DNA of 64,000 bases from Alphaproteobacteria bacterium LSUCC0684 (GCA_041228335.1 CP166130.1:2070638-2134637); one strand, 5' to 3'; shown: positions 35,542 through 46,312, counted from the stretch's first letter. Made by a program: numbers and translations. Notes: generated by a model from the letters alone, not told the origin.

Positions 35542-36747
35542 TTACTGAAGTTCGGTCTCGATATCAGCTTCCGCCTCCAGGGTCCGATGTACCGGGCATT
35601 TATTGGCAATATCAAAAAGATAGTCCCGCTGGCTTTCATCAAGCGCCCCTTCAAGCACCAGCCTGCGACTGAAGATATCTTTTTTCTCCTTGCCTTCGCC
35701 TTCCTTGCGGTGGAGCACCTCAACCTCGCAATTTTCGAGCGGCCATCCCTTGCGCTGGGCAACCAGCCTGATCGTGATGGCGGTACATGCCCCAAGCCCG
35801 GCCTTGAGAAAATCATAAGGCGCAGGTCCGCTGTCAAGCCCGCCGGTTATGCGCGCGGGTTCATCGACGCGAAGCCGATGCGTGCCGATGCTGATATCAT
35901 GGGCGAAAATCCCGTCCGGACTCGACCGGACAAGAACAGCCTCCGGATCTGATCCGGCGCGCCCCGCTTCATCGCCCCCCAGTTCATCACCAAGGCAGCG
36001 CGAGGCCCAGGCCGCGATCACTTTTGCCGCAAAGGCGCTGTCCTTTTTGCGGGTCAGCAGGTGATCCGCCGTATCAAGGGAGACGAACGATTTCGGATGT
36101 CTTGCCGCGGCGAATATCCGGGTTGCGTTGTCGATCTTCACGATCTCGTCCTCCGGCGCATGCATCACCAGAAGATCGGCCTGAAGCCGGGCAAGAACAG
36201 CCGGAGCATCCTGTGCCAGCAGATCATCGACAAAAGACTTGCCGATCCGGATGGGACGCCCGCCGATCACAACCTCGGCAATGCCGATAGCCTCAATCGC
36301 CGGGATCGCATCTGCGAAAAGATGGCGGACATGCGCCGGGTCCGCCGGTGCTCCAATGGTTGCGACGCCGCGGACCGACGGAACTGAAGCCGCCGCGGCC
36401 AGCACCGCCGCGCCGCCCAGGCTATGGCCGATCAAGAGATCAGGCGCCGCGTAATTATCCTCAAGCCACGCCGCCGCCGCCACGATATCATCGATATTGG
36501 CGGTAAATCCGGTATCTTCAAAACTTCCTTCGGATTGCCCGAGGCCGGTAAAATCAAGGCGCAGGACGCCAATCCCCTCCATGGCCAGATACTGGGCAAC
36601 GCGGGCAGCGGCGAGGCTGTCCTTGGAACAGGTGAAACAATGGGCAAAAACCGCCCAGCCGCGATGCGCACCAAGGGCGTAGTCGAGCCGGGCTGCCAGG
36701 GGAACACCCTCCCGGTTCATGAAGGTGATGGTTTCGGTCTTGGGCAT
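35542..36747 (-). CDS. Fused alpha/beta hydrolase and OsmC-family protein
   Basis: A 401-residue two-domain protein. Residues 1-250 are an alpha/beta hydrolase with the nucleophile motif IGHSLGGAAVLAAA, an acidic residue in MHAPEDEIV and a late His in SLDTADHLL. Residues 270-401 are an OsmC-like domain with a PYDFLKAGLGACTAITIRL segment holding the peroxidatic-type Cys and a second Cys in NKCPVHRTL. This fusion is a recognised architecture; OsmC proteins reduce organic hydroperoxides. Substrate of the hydrolase half is unknown. ATG 36747 (MPKTETITF) is preferred over the longer frame to 36900. Confidence 0.86.
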   Translation of the reverse strand: MPKTETITFMNREGVPLAARLDYALGAHRGWAVFAHCFTCSKDSLAAARVAQYLAMEGIGVLRLDFTGLGQSEGSFEDTGFTANIDDIVAAAAWLEDNYAAPDLLIGHSLGGAAVLAAAASVPSVRGVATIGAPADPAHVRHLFADAIPAIEAIGIAEVVIGGRPIRIGKSFVDDLLAQDAPAVLARLQADLLVMHAPEDEIVKIDNATRIFAAARHPKSFVSLDTADHLLTRKKDSAFAAKVIAAWASRCLGDELGGDEAGRAGSDPEAVLVRSSPDGIFAHDISIGTHRLRVDEPARITGGLDSGPAPYDFLKAGLGACTAITIRLVAQRKGWPLENCEVEVLHRKEGEGKEKKDIFSRRLVLEGALDESQRDYLFDIANKCPVHRTLEAEADIETELQ

Positions 36748-36892
36748 GGCGGCCTCCTTCGTTTCTCCCTCTATGGTAGCAGAATGGGGGCCGGGTGCAA
36801 AAAAAATCACCCCGCCCGGGTGCGGGCTTGCCAGATGGGGTTCTTTTGCGCCATGCTCAGGGGCAGACCGCAAAGAGGTTATGGAGAGACGA

Positions 36893-38017
36893 ATGACCAA
36901 ATTGATCGACGCCAGAACAGAGGACGGCGCTGTTCATCTTACCTTTGACGATGCCACATCATCCGGCTTTCCCTTTTTCTGGTTGCGTGACCACGCCCAG
37001 GATGACGAAAGCTGGGATCATCGCAGTCACCAGCGGGAATTTTTCACCGCCGCGGCGGATCCGGATATCAGCCCGTCCGACGTGCAGCTCGATGCCGATG
37101 GCAGCAATCTGATGATGTCCTGGCCTGATCAGCGCGGACCGATCTCTTATCCCGCAAGTTTTCTCTACCGCTTTGCCCGGGCCGAAACCGATCTTTCCGC
37201 CCCGCGCCATATCTGGGATGCCGGCACGGCTGACCGCAAGGGCCTGCTCGTTCCATGGCAGGAGATCACGAGCAATTCCTCCCTCACCGATGATGGCCGG
37301 AAAAGGCTTCTGGAAACCATCCATACCCATGGCTTTGCCGTGCTGGACAATGTCCCTGTCGGGCAGGAAAGCGTCGCCGCGGTTGCCCATGCCATCGGCT
37401 ATGTGCGTGAGACGATCTTCGGGGGGCTCTGGGAATTTGCCGCCAATGAAGGCATGGATGACAGCGCCTATACGCCGAAAGAGCTCCGCCCCCATACCGA
37501 TGGCACCTACAGCCATGATGCGCCGGGGCTTCAGCTCCTGCTCTGCTGCGAATACGATGCCGAAGGCGGGGATTCAATCATGGTGGACGGGTTCGCCATC
37601 TATCGGTGGATGCAGGAAAACGCCCCTGAGGCGCTGGCGGATCTCAGCCGCATCAATGTTCCGGGGCAGTATATTGGCGACGGGGTTGTTCTGCGCGCGG
37701 AACGACCTGTTTTCCGGCACGATGCGCGCGGCGAGCTGGCGCAGGTGACCTTCAACAACTATGACCGGGCTCCGTTCCGGCTCAATGATGCGGATATGGC
37801 CGGGTTCTACGCCGCCAGCCGTCTCTTTGACCAGAAAGCCAACGATCCCGACATGCAGTGGCGTCAGGTCCTTTCCCCCGGCCAGATGCTGATCTTTGAC
37901 AACTGGCGGATCCTTCATGGCCGCGCCGCGTTCCGCGGTCACCGCAAGATGGCAGGCTGCTACCTCAACCGCGAGGATTATGAGAGCAGCCTGCGCCGGG
38001 TCGGCCTTAGAAGTTAA
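36893..38017 (+). CDS. Gamma-butyrobetaine dioxygenase-like Fe(II)/2-oxoglutarate enzyme
   Basis: A 374-residue TauD/BBOX-type oxygenase. The N-terminus has the short BBOX-like domain FPFFWLRDHAQDDESWD; the catalytic domain supplies the HxD pair in PHTDGTYSHD and the distal His in FDNWRILHGRAAF, followed by an Arg for 2-oxoglutarate. A GGAGAG site lies just upstream of ATG 36893. Family members hydroxylate gamma-butyrobetaine or trimethyllysine; the natural substrate here could be another betaine. Its 3' end overlaps the convergent TRAP permease gene by 11 bases. Confidence 0.8.
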   Translation: MTKLIDARTEDGAVHLTFDDATSSGFPFFWLRDHAQDDESWDHRSHQREFFTAAADPDISPSDVQLDADGSNLMMSWPDQRGPISYPASFLYRFARAETDLSAPRHIWDAGTADRKGLLVPWQEITSNSSLTDDGRKRLLETIHTHGFAVLDNVPVGQESVAAVAHAIGYVRETIFGGLWEFAANEGMDDSAYTPKELRPHTDGTYSHDAPGLQLLLCCEYDAEGGDSIMVDGFAIYRWMQENAPEALADLSRINVPGQYIGDGVVLRAERPVFRHDARGELAQVTFNNYDRAPFRLNDADMAGFYAASRLFDQKANDPDMQWRQVLSPGQMLIFDNWRILHGRAAFRGHRKMAGCYLNREDYESSLRRVGLRS

Positions 38018-40658
38018 GCGATATATTCCGGTGCTGCGCAAGACATCCTGAAATCGCCGACGCCTGCTCCTTGGTCAGGCGGTCCTGCTGTCTCAGCCCG
38101 ATATTGTTCCGGATATCCGCTTCAAACCTTTCGAGTTCGGGCAGCATCGCCACGCCAGCCTGACGTCCCTTGAGATCCTTCTCAAATTCTTTCATCGCCG
38201 AGCTCAGCGACTTTCTGGCTTTCGCGGGCTTGGGCTTGCGCTTTCTGATGTCTTTTGTTGCCCCCTCGAGTTTGGAGACGATCTCATCCGTCCCCGCAAC
38301 TTCGCGCAGCGCCGATATCGCATCCTTGATCGCGTCACGCGCCTCGTCATGGGGGCCGTCATCCGTGATCAGGGCAGGCAGCGCCTCCAGCATGGGCCGC
38401 AGGCCGGCCAGCGCATCGGCGTCCTTCAGGGTGGTAATGACATCAATAAGTTCACTATAGGCATCGTCTACCCCGCGCCGGTAGCTGTTCTGCTCCTTTT
38501 CCAGCGCTTTCTGCAAGGTTTTGTAGGATTTGTTGACGCTTTTCCATTCCGCCGGGATCTGCGCTTTCATCTCTTCGACCTCGATTTCGAGCGCGTCGAT
38601 CTTCGCCTGCATGGCCGCCTTGTCTTCTTCGCTGTCGAGCCCGCGGATATCCTTGCCAAGGGTGGTGATCTCACGGTTCAGGCGGCGGATGTCACGCTCG
38701 ATGTCCCGGACCATTCCATGCACGGGGCGATATTCAACCGATGCCCGCTCAAGTTCAGCTTCAGCCGCACGGATCGCCTCGATCTGGCCGAAGACACCGT
38801 TGACAACGTCAACCGTTCCATTGATCTGGCGGCGCACCCCGGCTGGCAATGCGTCGAGATCAAGCGCCGTGACCCTGGCGGCCATGGCTTCGATTTCCGC
38901 CCGTTCTTCGGTGTAATAGGAAAAGAGATAATCCTCAAGACATGCCTGCAGCCGCGGGTTTTTCGGTGGCGGCGCGGTCTCGCTGGTCAGGTAGGTGCGG
39001 ACCGGCAGAAAATTCACCAGCGGCGGGTAGAAACCGACAATGGTCAGCCCCAGCAGCTGGAGCGCGATAAACGGCACCACACCTTTATAGATATCGAGGG
39101 TGCGGACCGCGCTCGATGCCACCCCGCGCAGGTAGAAGAGCGCAAAGCCGAAAGGCGGGGTCAGGAAGGATGTCTGGATGTTGAGGCCGATCATCACCCC
39201 GAGCCATACCGCCGTCACGTTCGATGATGGATCTGCCAGCAGAATGGGGGAGACAATCGGCACCACCACCACGGCAATCTCGATGAAATCGAGGAAGAAC
39301 CCGAGCAGGAAAATCACCAGCATGACGACGATGAACTGAGACCAGAATCCCCCCGGCAGGCCGGTGAGGAAATGCTTGACGATCTCCTCCCCGCCAAAGC
39401 CGCGGAAGGCGGCGGTCAGCATCGCGGCACCAAGAAGGATGATAAAGACCATCGAGGTGGTCTTGGCGCTTTCCACCATCACCCCGTTGAGCGTGTCCTC
39501 GATCTTGAAGGTGCGCCAGAACGACCAGCCCACGGACACCACAAATCCGGCCACCGCAACAATAGCGAGGAAGATACCGAGTTTATCGACGCCGGTCTCG
39601 ATCGTCCGGATATTGAGGTTGAACATGTTCAAAAGAACAAGGATCGCAACCAGTGAGACAATGGAAAGAATGGCCGGGTAATAGGCGTCTTTCTCGCCTT
39701 CACGCAACCGGTATCCTGCCATGATTGTCGCGCCGATGGCGCCGATGGCGCCGGCCTGGTTGACGGTGGCAATACCGGCAATGATTGAACCCAGCACGGC
39801 AAAGATCAGCACCAGCGGCGGCACCAGCGCAAGCATCACCTTGGTAAGAAACGCCCGCTCGAGGAGTTTGCCGTCATAAGGCACAGCCGGCGCGGTGGAC
39901 GGTTTGATCAGCGCCGAGATCAGGATATAGGCCATGTAAAGCCCGACCAGCACAAGCCCGGGCAGAAACGCGCCGAGGAACATGTCGCCAGCGCTGGTGG
40001 ACACAATATCGAGGCTTGACGGCATCGAAAATTCGCCCGTGGCTTCCTTATAGAGCGACTTGCGTTCCGAGGCGGCCTGATCGGCAGCGCTGGCCAGCTG
40101 GTCTGCCAGAATGATCAGCACGATCGATGGCGGAATGATCTGACCAAGCGTGCCCGAGGCACAGATCGTCCCCGTGGCAAGAGGTTTTGAGTAATTGTTG
40201 CGCAGCATGGCCGGCAGGGAGATCAGCCCCATCGCGACAACCGTCGCCCCGACAATCCCCGTGGTAGCGGCAAGAAGCGCCCCCACAAAGACAACCGAAA
40301 TCCCGAGCCCGCCCGGTATCGGCCCGAAGAGCTGGGCCATGGTGACCAGAAGATCTTCCGCAATCCGAGAGCGTTGCAGCATGATACCCATGAAGATGAA
40401 AAGCGGAATGGCAATCAGCGTATCTCGCTCCACCTCCCAGTAAATGCCCCTGAAATTGGTGACCCCTGCGGTGAGCCATTCCCAGGGTCCGTCCTGGGTG
40501 AAATACGCACCCGAATCCCCGGCAAACATGTATCCCGCCGCACCGGCGAGCAGGATCGTCAGGATCGCCGAGCCCGGCAGGGCAAAGGCCACCGGATAGC
40601 CCGAGCCGAGGGCATACATCATGGTCAGAAAAAGAATGGCCAGAAATAGAAGTTCCAC
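38007..40658 (-). CDS. TRAP transporter large permease (DctM) with long C-terminal extension
   Basis: An 883-residue protein. Roughly the first 557 residues are a DctM membrane domain with many helices and the family segments MGIMLQRSRIAEDLL, ATTGIVGATVVAMGLISLPAML and QIIPPSIVLIILADQLA. The last 326 residues (38007-38987) are soluble and strongly helical, with heptad-like runs such as IRRLNREITTLGKDIRGL and IDALEIEVEEMKAQI. Usual DctM proteins have about 430 residues and no such tail. It is followed upstream by dctQ after three bases. Substrate is set by the adjacent TakP-like binding protein. The tail's role is unknown. Confidence 0.88.
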   Translation of the reverse strand: MELLFLAILFLTMMYALGSGYPVAFALPGSAILTILLAGAAGYMFAGDSGAYFTQDGPWEWLTAGVTNFRGIYWEVERDTLIAIPLFIFMGIMLQRSRIAEDLLVTMAQLFGPIPGGLGISVVFVGALLAATTGIVGATVVAMGLISLPAMLRNNYSKPLATGTICASGTLGQIIPPSIVLIILADQLASAADQAASERKSLYKEATGEFSMPSSLDIVSTSAGDMFLGAFLPGLVLVGLYMAYILISALIKPSTAPAVPYDGKLLERAFLTKVMLALVPPLVLIFAVLGSIIAGIATVNQAGAIGAIGATIMAGYRLREGEKDAYYPAILSIVSLVAILVLLNMFNLNIRTIETGVDKLGIFLAIVAVAGFVVSVGWSFWRTFKIEDTLNGVMVESAKTTSMVFIILLGAAMLTAAFRGFGGEEIVKHFLTGLPGGFWSQFIVVMLVIFLLGFFLDFIEIAVVVVPIVSPILLADPSSNVTAVWLGVMIGLNIQTSFLTPPFGFALFYLRGVASSAVRTLDIYKGVVPFIALQLLGLTIVGFYPPLVNFLPVRTYLTSETAPPPKNPRLQACLEDYLFSYYTEERAEIEAMAARVTALDLDALPAGVRRQINGTVDVVNGVFGQIEAIRAAEAELERASVEYRPVHGMVRDIERDIRRLNREITTLGKDIRGLDSEEDKAAMQAKIDALEIEVEEMKAQIPAEWKSVNKSYKTLQKALEKEQNSYRRGVDDAYSELIDVITTLKDADALAGLRPMLEALPALITDDGPHDEARDAIKDAISALREVAGTDEIVSKLEGATKDIRKRKPKPAKARKSLSSAMKEFEKDLKGRQAGVAMLPELERFEADIRNNIGLRQQDRLTKEQASAISGCLAQHRNISLNF

Positions 40659-40661
40659 GGC

Positions 40662-41669
40662 TTAGGCCCCCTCTGGATCGGCAGCGGCGTCAGGGTCAGT
40701 CCTGTTCATGACCGAAAGGGCATGAAAGAAGTAACTGGTGAACTGCGCCAGCATCGACAAGGCGAAGACAAGCAGGAAGGATGCCATCAGGTATTTGACA
40801 TACATGCCGAACCCGCTCATCGAGGTTTCAAAATTCAGCATCGGGCTGTTGATCAGACTTGATTTCCCGGCAAGCCCGCGCGTCAGGATCATCCAGCAGA
40901 GCGGGATGCCGAAGAACAGCGTTCCGGTGGCATTGACCCAGGCTTTCGTGCGTTCACGGAAAGCGGCGAAAATCACGTCCACCCGGACATGGCCTTCTTC
41001 TTTCAGCGTATAGGCACTGGCAAAAAGAAACAGCGACGCATACCAGAACCGGACCAGATCACCCATGAAAGTCTGCTCATAGGCGAAGATGAAGCGCGCC
41101 AGCACAATCAGCAGCTCGGCAATCACGACAAGGAAAATCAGCCAGACGACCGAAACCGATTTGTCCCGGAGCCCGATCAGCACCGCCAGCCCCATCAGAG
41201 GCAGATGAATATGCATCCCCCGCCAGGAGGAAAGGCCTATCTTGGTGGCGAGATCCTTGTCGAACATCACGGTATGGAGATCCTCCACCCGGAGAAAGGA
41301 AAGCACCGCATCCGCCACCCCGATCAGCAGCACCGACCAGAAGGCAATGCGGATGATAGCCGAAGACAACGCATCCATCCGGATTGCATCCGCCTCAAGC
41401 GATCCGCGACGCAAAGCATAATATCCGGCGCCGGCAACAGCACCTGCCGCCAGCAGAACCTGAAGCCAGCCGGCACCACTTGCACCACCTTTGGGTGCGT
41501 CAAGGCCAAACAGCCCGGCGCTGTCAAGTGTCGGCGCGATCCCGGGCAATCCAAAGGAATAGGTCAGAAAGTTGTTCACAACAAAAGCAAGAGCCAGCCC
41601 GACGCTGGCAATTCCGGCAAACCGGCAAATCAGAACAACGAGGGGGTTTAGGAACTGACGGTCACTCAT
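40662..41669 (-). CDS. TRAP transporter small permease (DctQ)
   Basis: A 335-residue protein, about twice the usual DctQ length. The last 180 residues hold the DctQ core with FVRFWYASLFLFASAYTLKEEGHVRVDVIFAAFRE, the EExHVRxD motif and a closing helical pair. The N-terminal part adds extra helices and a Gly/Ala-rich loop. It couples the large permease to the binding protein in the membrane. Translation starts 25 bases after the T-run of a terminator-like hairpin that separates it from the binding protein gene. The next gene follows after three bases. Confidence 0.86.
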   Translation of the reverse strand: MSDRQFLNPLVVLICRFAGIASVGLALAFVVNNFLTYSFGLPGIAPTLDSAGLFGLDAPKGGASGAGWLQVLLAAGAVAGAGYYALRRGSLEADAIRMDALSSAIIRIAFWSVLLIGVADAVLSFLRVEDLHTVMFDKDLATKIGLSSWRGMHIHLPLMGLAVLIGLRDKSVSVVWLIFLVVIAELLIVLARFIFAYEQTFMGDLVRFWYASLFLFASAYTLKEEGHVRVDVIFAAFRERTKAWVNATGTLFFGIPLCWMILTRGLAGKSSLINSPMLNFETSMSGFGMYVKYLMASFLLVFALSMLAQFTSYFFHALSVMNRTDPDAAADPEGA

Positions 41670-41693
41670 GGTGGGCCTTCTGGAAAAGAACAG

Positions 41694-41723
41694 AAAAAAG
41701 GCGGGGCATGTAACCCCGCCTTT
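41694..41723 (-). terminator. Internal terminator between dctP and dctQ
   Basis: A 10-bp stem (41697-41706 with 41714-41723) with a 7-base loop leads into a T-run in the minus-strand direction. It follows the dctP stop and precedes dctQ within the same operon, so it probably acts as a partial terminator giving more binding-protein than permease mRNA. Confidence 0.75.
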
Positions 41724-41732
41724 CCGGTAGTG

Positions 41733-42821
41733 TTAGCCTTCAAGCACCGCGTTACGCTTGAGGACGTATTCCACGTCGTTGAGCTGCTGGTATTCACCAA
41801 CGGTCTTGCGTGCAGCAACCATGGATTCGTGGATGCGGCGAGCAAGAGCGGAATGCTCGACCACTTCGGCATAGACTTCCGCCGACCCGCGACCAAAGGC
41901 TTCATAGACGTCTTCGTTGAATTCACGCACAACGACACCCTGATCATTGACCAGACGCTCGAGCGCCGCGCCGTTCTTGGCGTTGTACTCGGCCATGATG
42001 TTGTCGTTCTCTGCCTGGGCGACAGCCGTGATCAGGTTTTGATCGGTCTCGGAGAGCGTGCCCCAGAACGATGCGTTGAAGCCGGCGGCCAGCTGGGATG
42101 CCGGCTCATGCATGCCAGGATAGTAGTAGTATTTGGCAGCTTCATAGAACTTCATCGCTTCGTCGTTCCATGGGCCCACCCATTCGGTTGCCTCGATGGC
42201 GCCGGAAACCAGGTTTTCGTAGATCTGGCCACCCGGCAGGGAGACAGGGGAGGCACCAAGCTTGGCCATGACGTCACCACCAAGACCCGGGATACGCATC
42301 TTCAGGCCCTTGATATCGTCGGCGGAGTTGATTTCCTTGTTGAACCAGCCGCCCCACTGAACGCCGGTATTGCCGCAGGCCAGACACTTGAGGCCAAACT
42401 CGCCAGCCAGTTCGTCCCAGAGCTGCTGACCACCCATCCAGTGAATCCAGGCCGTCATTTCCACGTAGCTGAGCCCGAATGGCACGGCGGTGAAATAGGC
42501 CCAGCCCGGATGCTTGCCTTTCCAGTAATAGTCCGCGGCATGGTAAGCTTGCGCGTTGCCGGATGCGACTTCATCGAAACTGTCGAAAGCCCCGACACGT
42601 TCGCCCGCGGCATAGTAGGTTACCTGGATGCGGCCATCGGATACATCCCCAAGACGGGCAGCAAAACGCTGGGCGCCTGTCCCGAGACCCGGGAAGTCGC
42701 GTGGCCAGGTGGATACCATGGCGATCTCGATGCGATCCTGGGCAATAGCAGGCGTAGCAAGCGCGGTAGCTGTTGCCACCCCGCCAATACCAGCCTTAGT
42801 CATAAAGTCACGACGTTTCAT
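41733..42821 (-). CDS. TRAP substrate-binding protein (DctP/TakP-like)
   Basis: A 362-residue exported binding protein. The N-terminus carries a Tat-like signal (RRDFMTKAGIGG) with cleavage after ATPAIAQ. The mature start is RIEIAMVSTWPRDFPGLGTG, and NTGVQWGGWFNKEI plus LKMRIPGLGGDVMAKLG are segments of the TakP group, which binds 2-oxo acids such as pyruvate. The conserved Arg in MRIPG would contact the carboxylate. It is the first gene of the dctP-dctQ-dctM operon. The ligand is inferred from family, not proven. Confidence 0.88.
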   Translation of the reverse strand: MKRRDFMTKAGIGGVATATALATPAIAQDRIEIAMVSTWPRDFPGLGTGAQRFAARLGDVSDGRIQVTYYAAGERVGAFDSFDEVASGNAQAYHAADYYWKGKHPGWAYFTAVPFGLSYVEMTAWIHWMGGQQLWDELAGEFGLKCLACGNTGVQWGGWFNKEINSADDIKGLKMRIPGLGGDVMAKLGASPVSLPGGQIYENLVSGAIEATEWVGPWNDEAMKFYEAAKYYYYPGMHEPASQLAAGFNASFWGTLSETDQNLITAVAQAENDNIMAEYNAKNGAALERLVNDQGVVVREFNEDVYEAFGRGSAEVYAEVVEHSALARRIHESMVAARKTVGEYQQLNDVEYVLKRNAVLEG

Positions 42822-43074
42822 GTCTTTCTCCTCACCTTAGTTGCGTGCAGCACTCAATGCCGCACCATGTAATGTTGAACCAGCCGTCTTCATCAAGGGA
42901 ATATCACCTTACCGAATTCAAGCGAAAGCTCGTCATAATCAAGCTATAAATATGTAGCATTCTGTGGCCACGTCAAATCTTTTGCATGCCAAAACGCAAA
43001 CATGTTTGCCGCAAATGGCTGCAAAAGACTTGATTTGGGGTGGAATCGAGCCGATCAGGCTTCAAAAACCTGAT

Positions 43075-45879
43075 TTATTCGGCAACATCCTTCCATTCAT
43101 CCACCGATGGGCAGGAGCAATGCAGGTTGCGGTCCCCCCAGACATTGTCGATTCGGCTTACCGGCGGCCAGTATTTATCCGCCATTCCGGCGGGGAATGC
43201 CCCGAGTTGCCGGCTATAGGGTCTGTCCCAGGCGGCATCGGTCACCGCTTCGGCTGTATGCGGCGCGTGGACAAGCGGGTTGTTGTCCTTTGGCCAGACG
43301 CCTTTGCGTACCTGGTCGATCTCTCCATGAATGGCGATCATGGCATCACAGAACCGGTCCAGTTCATGAAGAGATTCCGATTCCGTCGGCTCGATCATCA
43401 GCGTACCGGCAACCGGAAAGGACATGGTCGGCGCATGAAACCCGTAATCCATCAGGCGCTTGGCGATATCCTCGTTGGAAATGCCGGTTTCGTCCTTGAT
43501 TGAACGGATATCGATAATGCACTCATGGGCCACCAGCCCGTTCTTGCCCGTGTAGAGCACCGGGTAATACTCCTTGAGCCGGGCGGCAATGTAATTGGCG
43601 CTCAGGATCGCCACGCTGGATGCCTCTTTCAGCCCTTCCGCCCCCATCATGGCGATATACATCCATGAAATCGGCAGAATGCTGGCACTGCCTTCGGGCG
43701 CGGCCGAGACCGCGCTTTCCCCGGTCAGCGGATGGCCGGGCAGAAACGGCGCCAGGTGCTTGGCCACCCCGATCGGGCCGACGCCGGGGCCGCCGCCGCC
43801 ATGGGGAATGCAGAAAGTCTTGTGCAGGTTGAGATGGCTGACATCCGCACCGAACCCGGGCAGGGATGCAAGCCCGACCAGCGCATTGAGATTCGCCCCG
43901 TCCACATAGACCTGCCCGCCCCGATCATGAATGATCTGGCAGATATCGCGGATGGCCTCCTCGAACACGCCATGGGTGGAAGGATAGGTCACCATGAGCG
44001 CGGCCAGGTTATCCGCGTGCTCGTCCGCTCTGGCGTTGAGATCCTCGAGATCGACATTGCCATCGCCATCACAGTCCACCACCACGACCTTCATGCCGGC
44101 CATCGCCGCGGAGGCCGGATTGGTGCCATGGGCCGAGGCCGGAATAAGACAGACATTGCGATGCCCTTCGTCACGGGACCGGTGCCAGGCACGGATCGCC
44201 ATCAGCCCGGCAAATTCCCCTTGGGAGCCGGCATTGGGCTGAAGCGACATCGCATCATATCCCGTTGCCGCACAAAGCCAGTTTTCCAGCTCCCTGACAA
44301 GATCCCTGTAGCCTTCGGCCTGATCTTCCGGCGCGAAGGGATGCAACTGGCCGAATCCGGGCCAGGTGATGGGGATCATCTCTGCCGTGGCATTGAGTTT
44401 CATCGTGCAGGAGCCAAGCGGGATCATGGTCCGGTCAAGCGCCAGGTCCTTATCCGCCATGCGCCGGAGATAGCGGAGCATTTCGGTTTCGGAACGATAG
44501 CGGCTGAAAACCGGATGGGCCAGAATTTGCGACCGCCGCCGTAGCGCCGACGGCAGGGCCATCGCTGCCGCGGCCGGCATCTCGGCGCCGAACACCGCCA
44601 GCAGCCGCTCGCAGTCATCAAGGCTGGTGGTTTCATCAAGGCTGATCCCCACCGCGCCGTTGGTTTTGCGCAGATTGAACCCGGCGGCCAGTGCCTCAGC
44701 CATGACGGCATCGGTCTTCGCGCCTGTTTCCACCATCAGCGTGTCAAAGAACGCCTGATGCCGGAGCCGGTGGCCGGATGCCGTGAGCCCGGCCGCAAGG
44801 CGTGAGGTCAGGTCATGGACGCGCCCGGCGATCGCTTTCAGCCCGTCGGCGCCGTGCCATACCGCGTAGAGACCGGCCATGACCGCCAGCAGCACCTGCG
44901 CGGTGCAGATATTCGACGTCGCCTTTTCCCGGCGGATATGCTGCTCCCGTGTCTGCAGGGCAAGCCGATAGGCCGGGCGGCCCTGGGTATCGACGGACAC
45001 GCCGACAAGACGGCCGGGCATGCGGCGCTGGAATTTCTCCCGCGTTGCAAGAAAGGCGGCATGCGGGCCGCCGAATCCCATCGGAACACCGAAACGCTGG
45101 GTGGAGCCGACCACGATATCCGCCCCCATCTCCCCCGGCGGGGTGAGAAGCGTAAGCGCCAGAAGATCGGTTGCCACCACCACAAGGCTGCCGGCTTCAT
45201 GGATCGCGTCAATCTCGGCCGAAATGTCGCGGATGGCACCACTTGATCCGGGATACTGCACCACCACGGCGCTCAGCCCCTCGGGCAGAATATCCCCGGC
45301 CGTGCCCTCGGCGATGGAAATGCCGAGCGGCTCAAGCCTCGTCTTCAGGACCGCCACCGTCTGCGGATGGGTGTCGGGGTCCACCATCACCGTGTTGCCG
45401 CCCCCGGAGAACCGGTGCGCCATGACCACGGCTTCGGCCACCGCTGTCGCCTCATCGAGCATCGAGGCATTGGCGACATCCATTCCGGTCAGGTCAGCCA
45501 CCATCGTCTGGAAATTGAGCAATGCCTCAAGCCGACCCTGGCTGATCTCGGGCTGGTAGGGTGTATAGGCGGTATACCAGGCCGGGTTTTCAAGCACGTT
45601 GCGGAGGATGACGTTCGGCGTATGGGTGCCGTAATACCCCATCCCGATCATGGAGGTGACCACCTTGTTGCGCGCGGCATATCCGGCGATCTTTTCCAGC
45701 GCCTCTTCTTCGCTGAGAGCGGCCGGAATAGGCATCGCATCGTGACGCCGGATCCGGGACGGCACCACCGCATCAATCAGCGCTTCCATCGACGGATATC
45801 CAACCACGCCAAGGAGCGTTTCGACATCCCGGGCAGAAGGCCCGATATGACGATCACGGAACATCGATATTTCTGTCAT
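43075..45879 (-). CDS. gcvP: Glycine dehydrogenase (decarboxylating), P protein
   Basis: A 934-residue full-length P protein (fused alpha-beta type). The N-terminal [18 protein letters not shown], central [19 protein letters not shown], and the PLP lysine in [18 protein letters not shown] are all present. It decarboxylates glycine and passes the aminomethyl group to the lipoyl arm of GcvH. ATG 45879 (MTEISMFRD) is chosen; it lies 10 bases after gcvH. The operon is preceded by a tandem glycine riboswitch. Confidence 0.96.
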   Translation of the reverse strand: MTEISMFRDRHIGPSARDVETLLGVVGYPSMEALIDAVVPSRIRRHDAMPIPAALSEEEALEKIAGYAARNKVVTSMIGMGYYGTHTPNVILRNVLENPAWYTAYTPYQPEISQGRLEALLNFQTMVADLTGMDVANASMLDEATAVAEAVVMAHRFSGGGNTVMVDPDTHPQTVAVLKTRLEPLGISIAEGTAGDILPEGLSAVVVQYPGSSGAIRDISAEIDAIHEAGSLVVVATDLLALTLLTPPGEMGADIVVGSTQRFGVPMGFGGPHAAFLATREKFQRRMPGRLVGVSVDTQGRPAYRLALQTREQHIRREKATSNICTAQVLLAVMAGLYAVWHGADGLKAIAGRVHDLTSRLAAGLTASGHRLRHQAFFDTLMVETGAKTDAVMAEALAAGFNLRKTNGAVGISLDETTSLDDCERLLAVFGAEMPAAAAMALPSALRRRSQILAHPVFSRYRSETEMLRYLRRMADKDLALDRTMIPLGSCTMKLNATAEMIPITWPGFGQLHPFAPEDQAEGYRDLVRELENWLCAATGYDAMSLQPNAGSQGEFAGLMAIRAWHRSRDEGHRNVCLIPASAHGTNPASAAMAGMKVVVVDCDGDGNVDLEDLNARADEHADNLAALMVTYPSTHGVFEEAIRDICQIIHDRGGQVYVDGANLNALVGLASLPGFGADVSHLNLHKTFCIPHGGGGPGVGPIGVAKHLAPFLPGHPLTGESAVSAAPEGSASILPISWMYIAMMGAEGLKEASSVAILSANYIAARLKEYYPVLYTGKNGLVAHECIIDIRSIKDETGISNEDIAKRLMDYGFHAPTMSFPVAGTLMIEPTESESLHELDRFCDAMIAIHGEIDQVRKGVWPKDNNPLVHAPHTAEAVTDAAWDRPYSRQLGAFPAGMADKYWPPVSRIDNVWGDRNLHCSCPSVDEWKDVAE

Positions 45880-45889
45880 CACCGCCTCC

Positions 45890-46243
45890 TTACGCGTCAA
45901 GAGACGCGGTATAGGCATTCTCATCCATCAGGCCGTCGAGATCACCTTCATCGGCAATCGCGATCTTGAAAAGCCAGGTTTCGGGATTGTCCCCGAGGCT
46001 TTCCGGGTTGTCGGCGGCATCGCTGTTGACCGCCACCACTTCACCTGAAACCGGCGCATAGATATCCGATGCGGCTTTGACCGATTCGATCACCGCCACC
46101 CCGTCGCCTTTGGTGACACTGCGGCCGACTTCCGGCAGTTCGAGAAAAACGATATCCCCCAAAAGCTCGATCGCATGGGCCGTGATACCGACCTCGCCGC
46201 TGGCATTGTCAATCCATTCATGTGTTTCTGCATATTTTTTCAT
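45890..46243 (-). CDS. gcvH: Glycine cleavage system H protein
   Basis: A 117-residue lipoyl carrier. The lipoylated lysine is K56 in [19 protein letters not shown], and the N-terminal [23 protein letters not shown] is the family signature. It shuttles the aminomethyl intermediate between GcvP, GcvT and the lipoamide dehydrogenase. It lies between gcvT and gcvP in the usual order. Confidence 0.95.
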   Translation of the reverse strand: MKKYAETHEWIDNASGEVGITAHAIELLGDIVFLELPEVGRSVTKGDGVAVIESVKAASDIYAPVSGEVVAVNSDAADNPESLGDNPETWLFKIAIADEGDLDGLMDENAYTASLDA

Positions 46244-46312
46244 GGCTCTCTCCCTCCATTACCTTGGTGCAGTTTGCATTTCAGTCTTCTTTCTTCCGGT
46301 ATCAGTTGCCTG

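Noticed and set aside
43054-43074. ATCAGG/CCTGAT inverted repeat just after gcvP as a terminator
   Set aside because: Only six pairs with a 9-base loop and no T-run in the gcvP direction.
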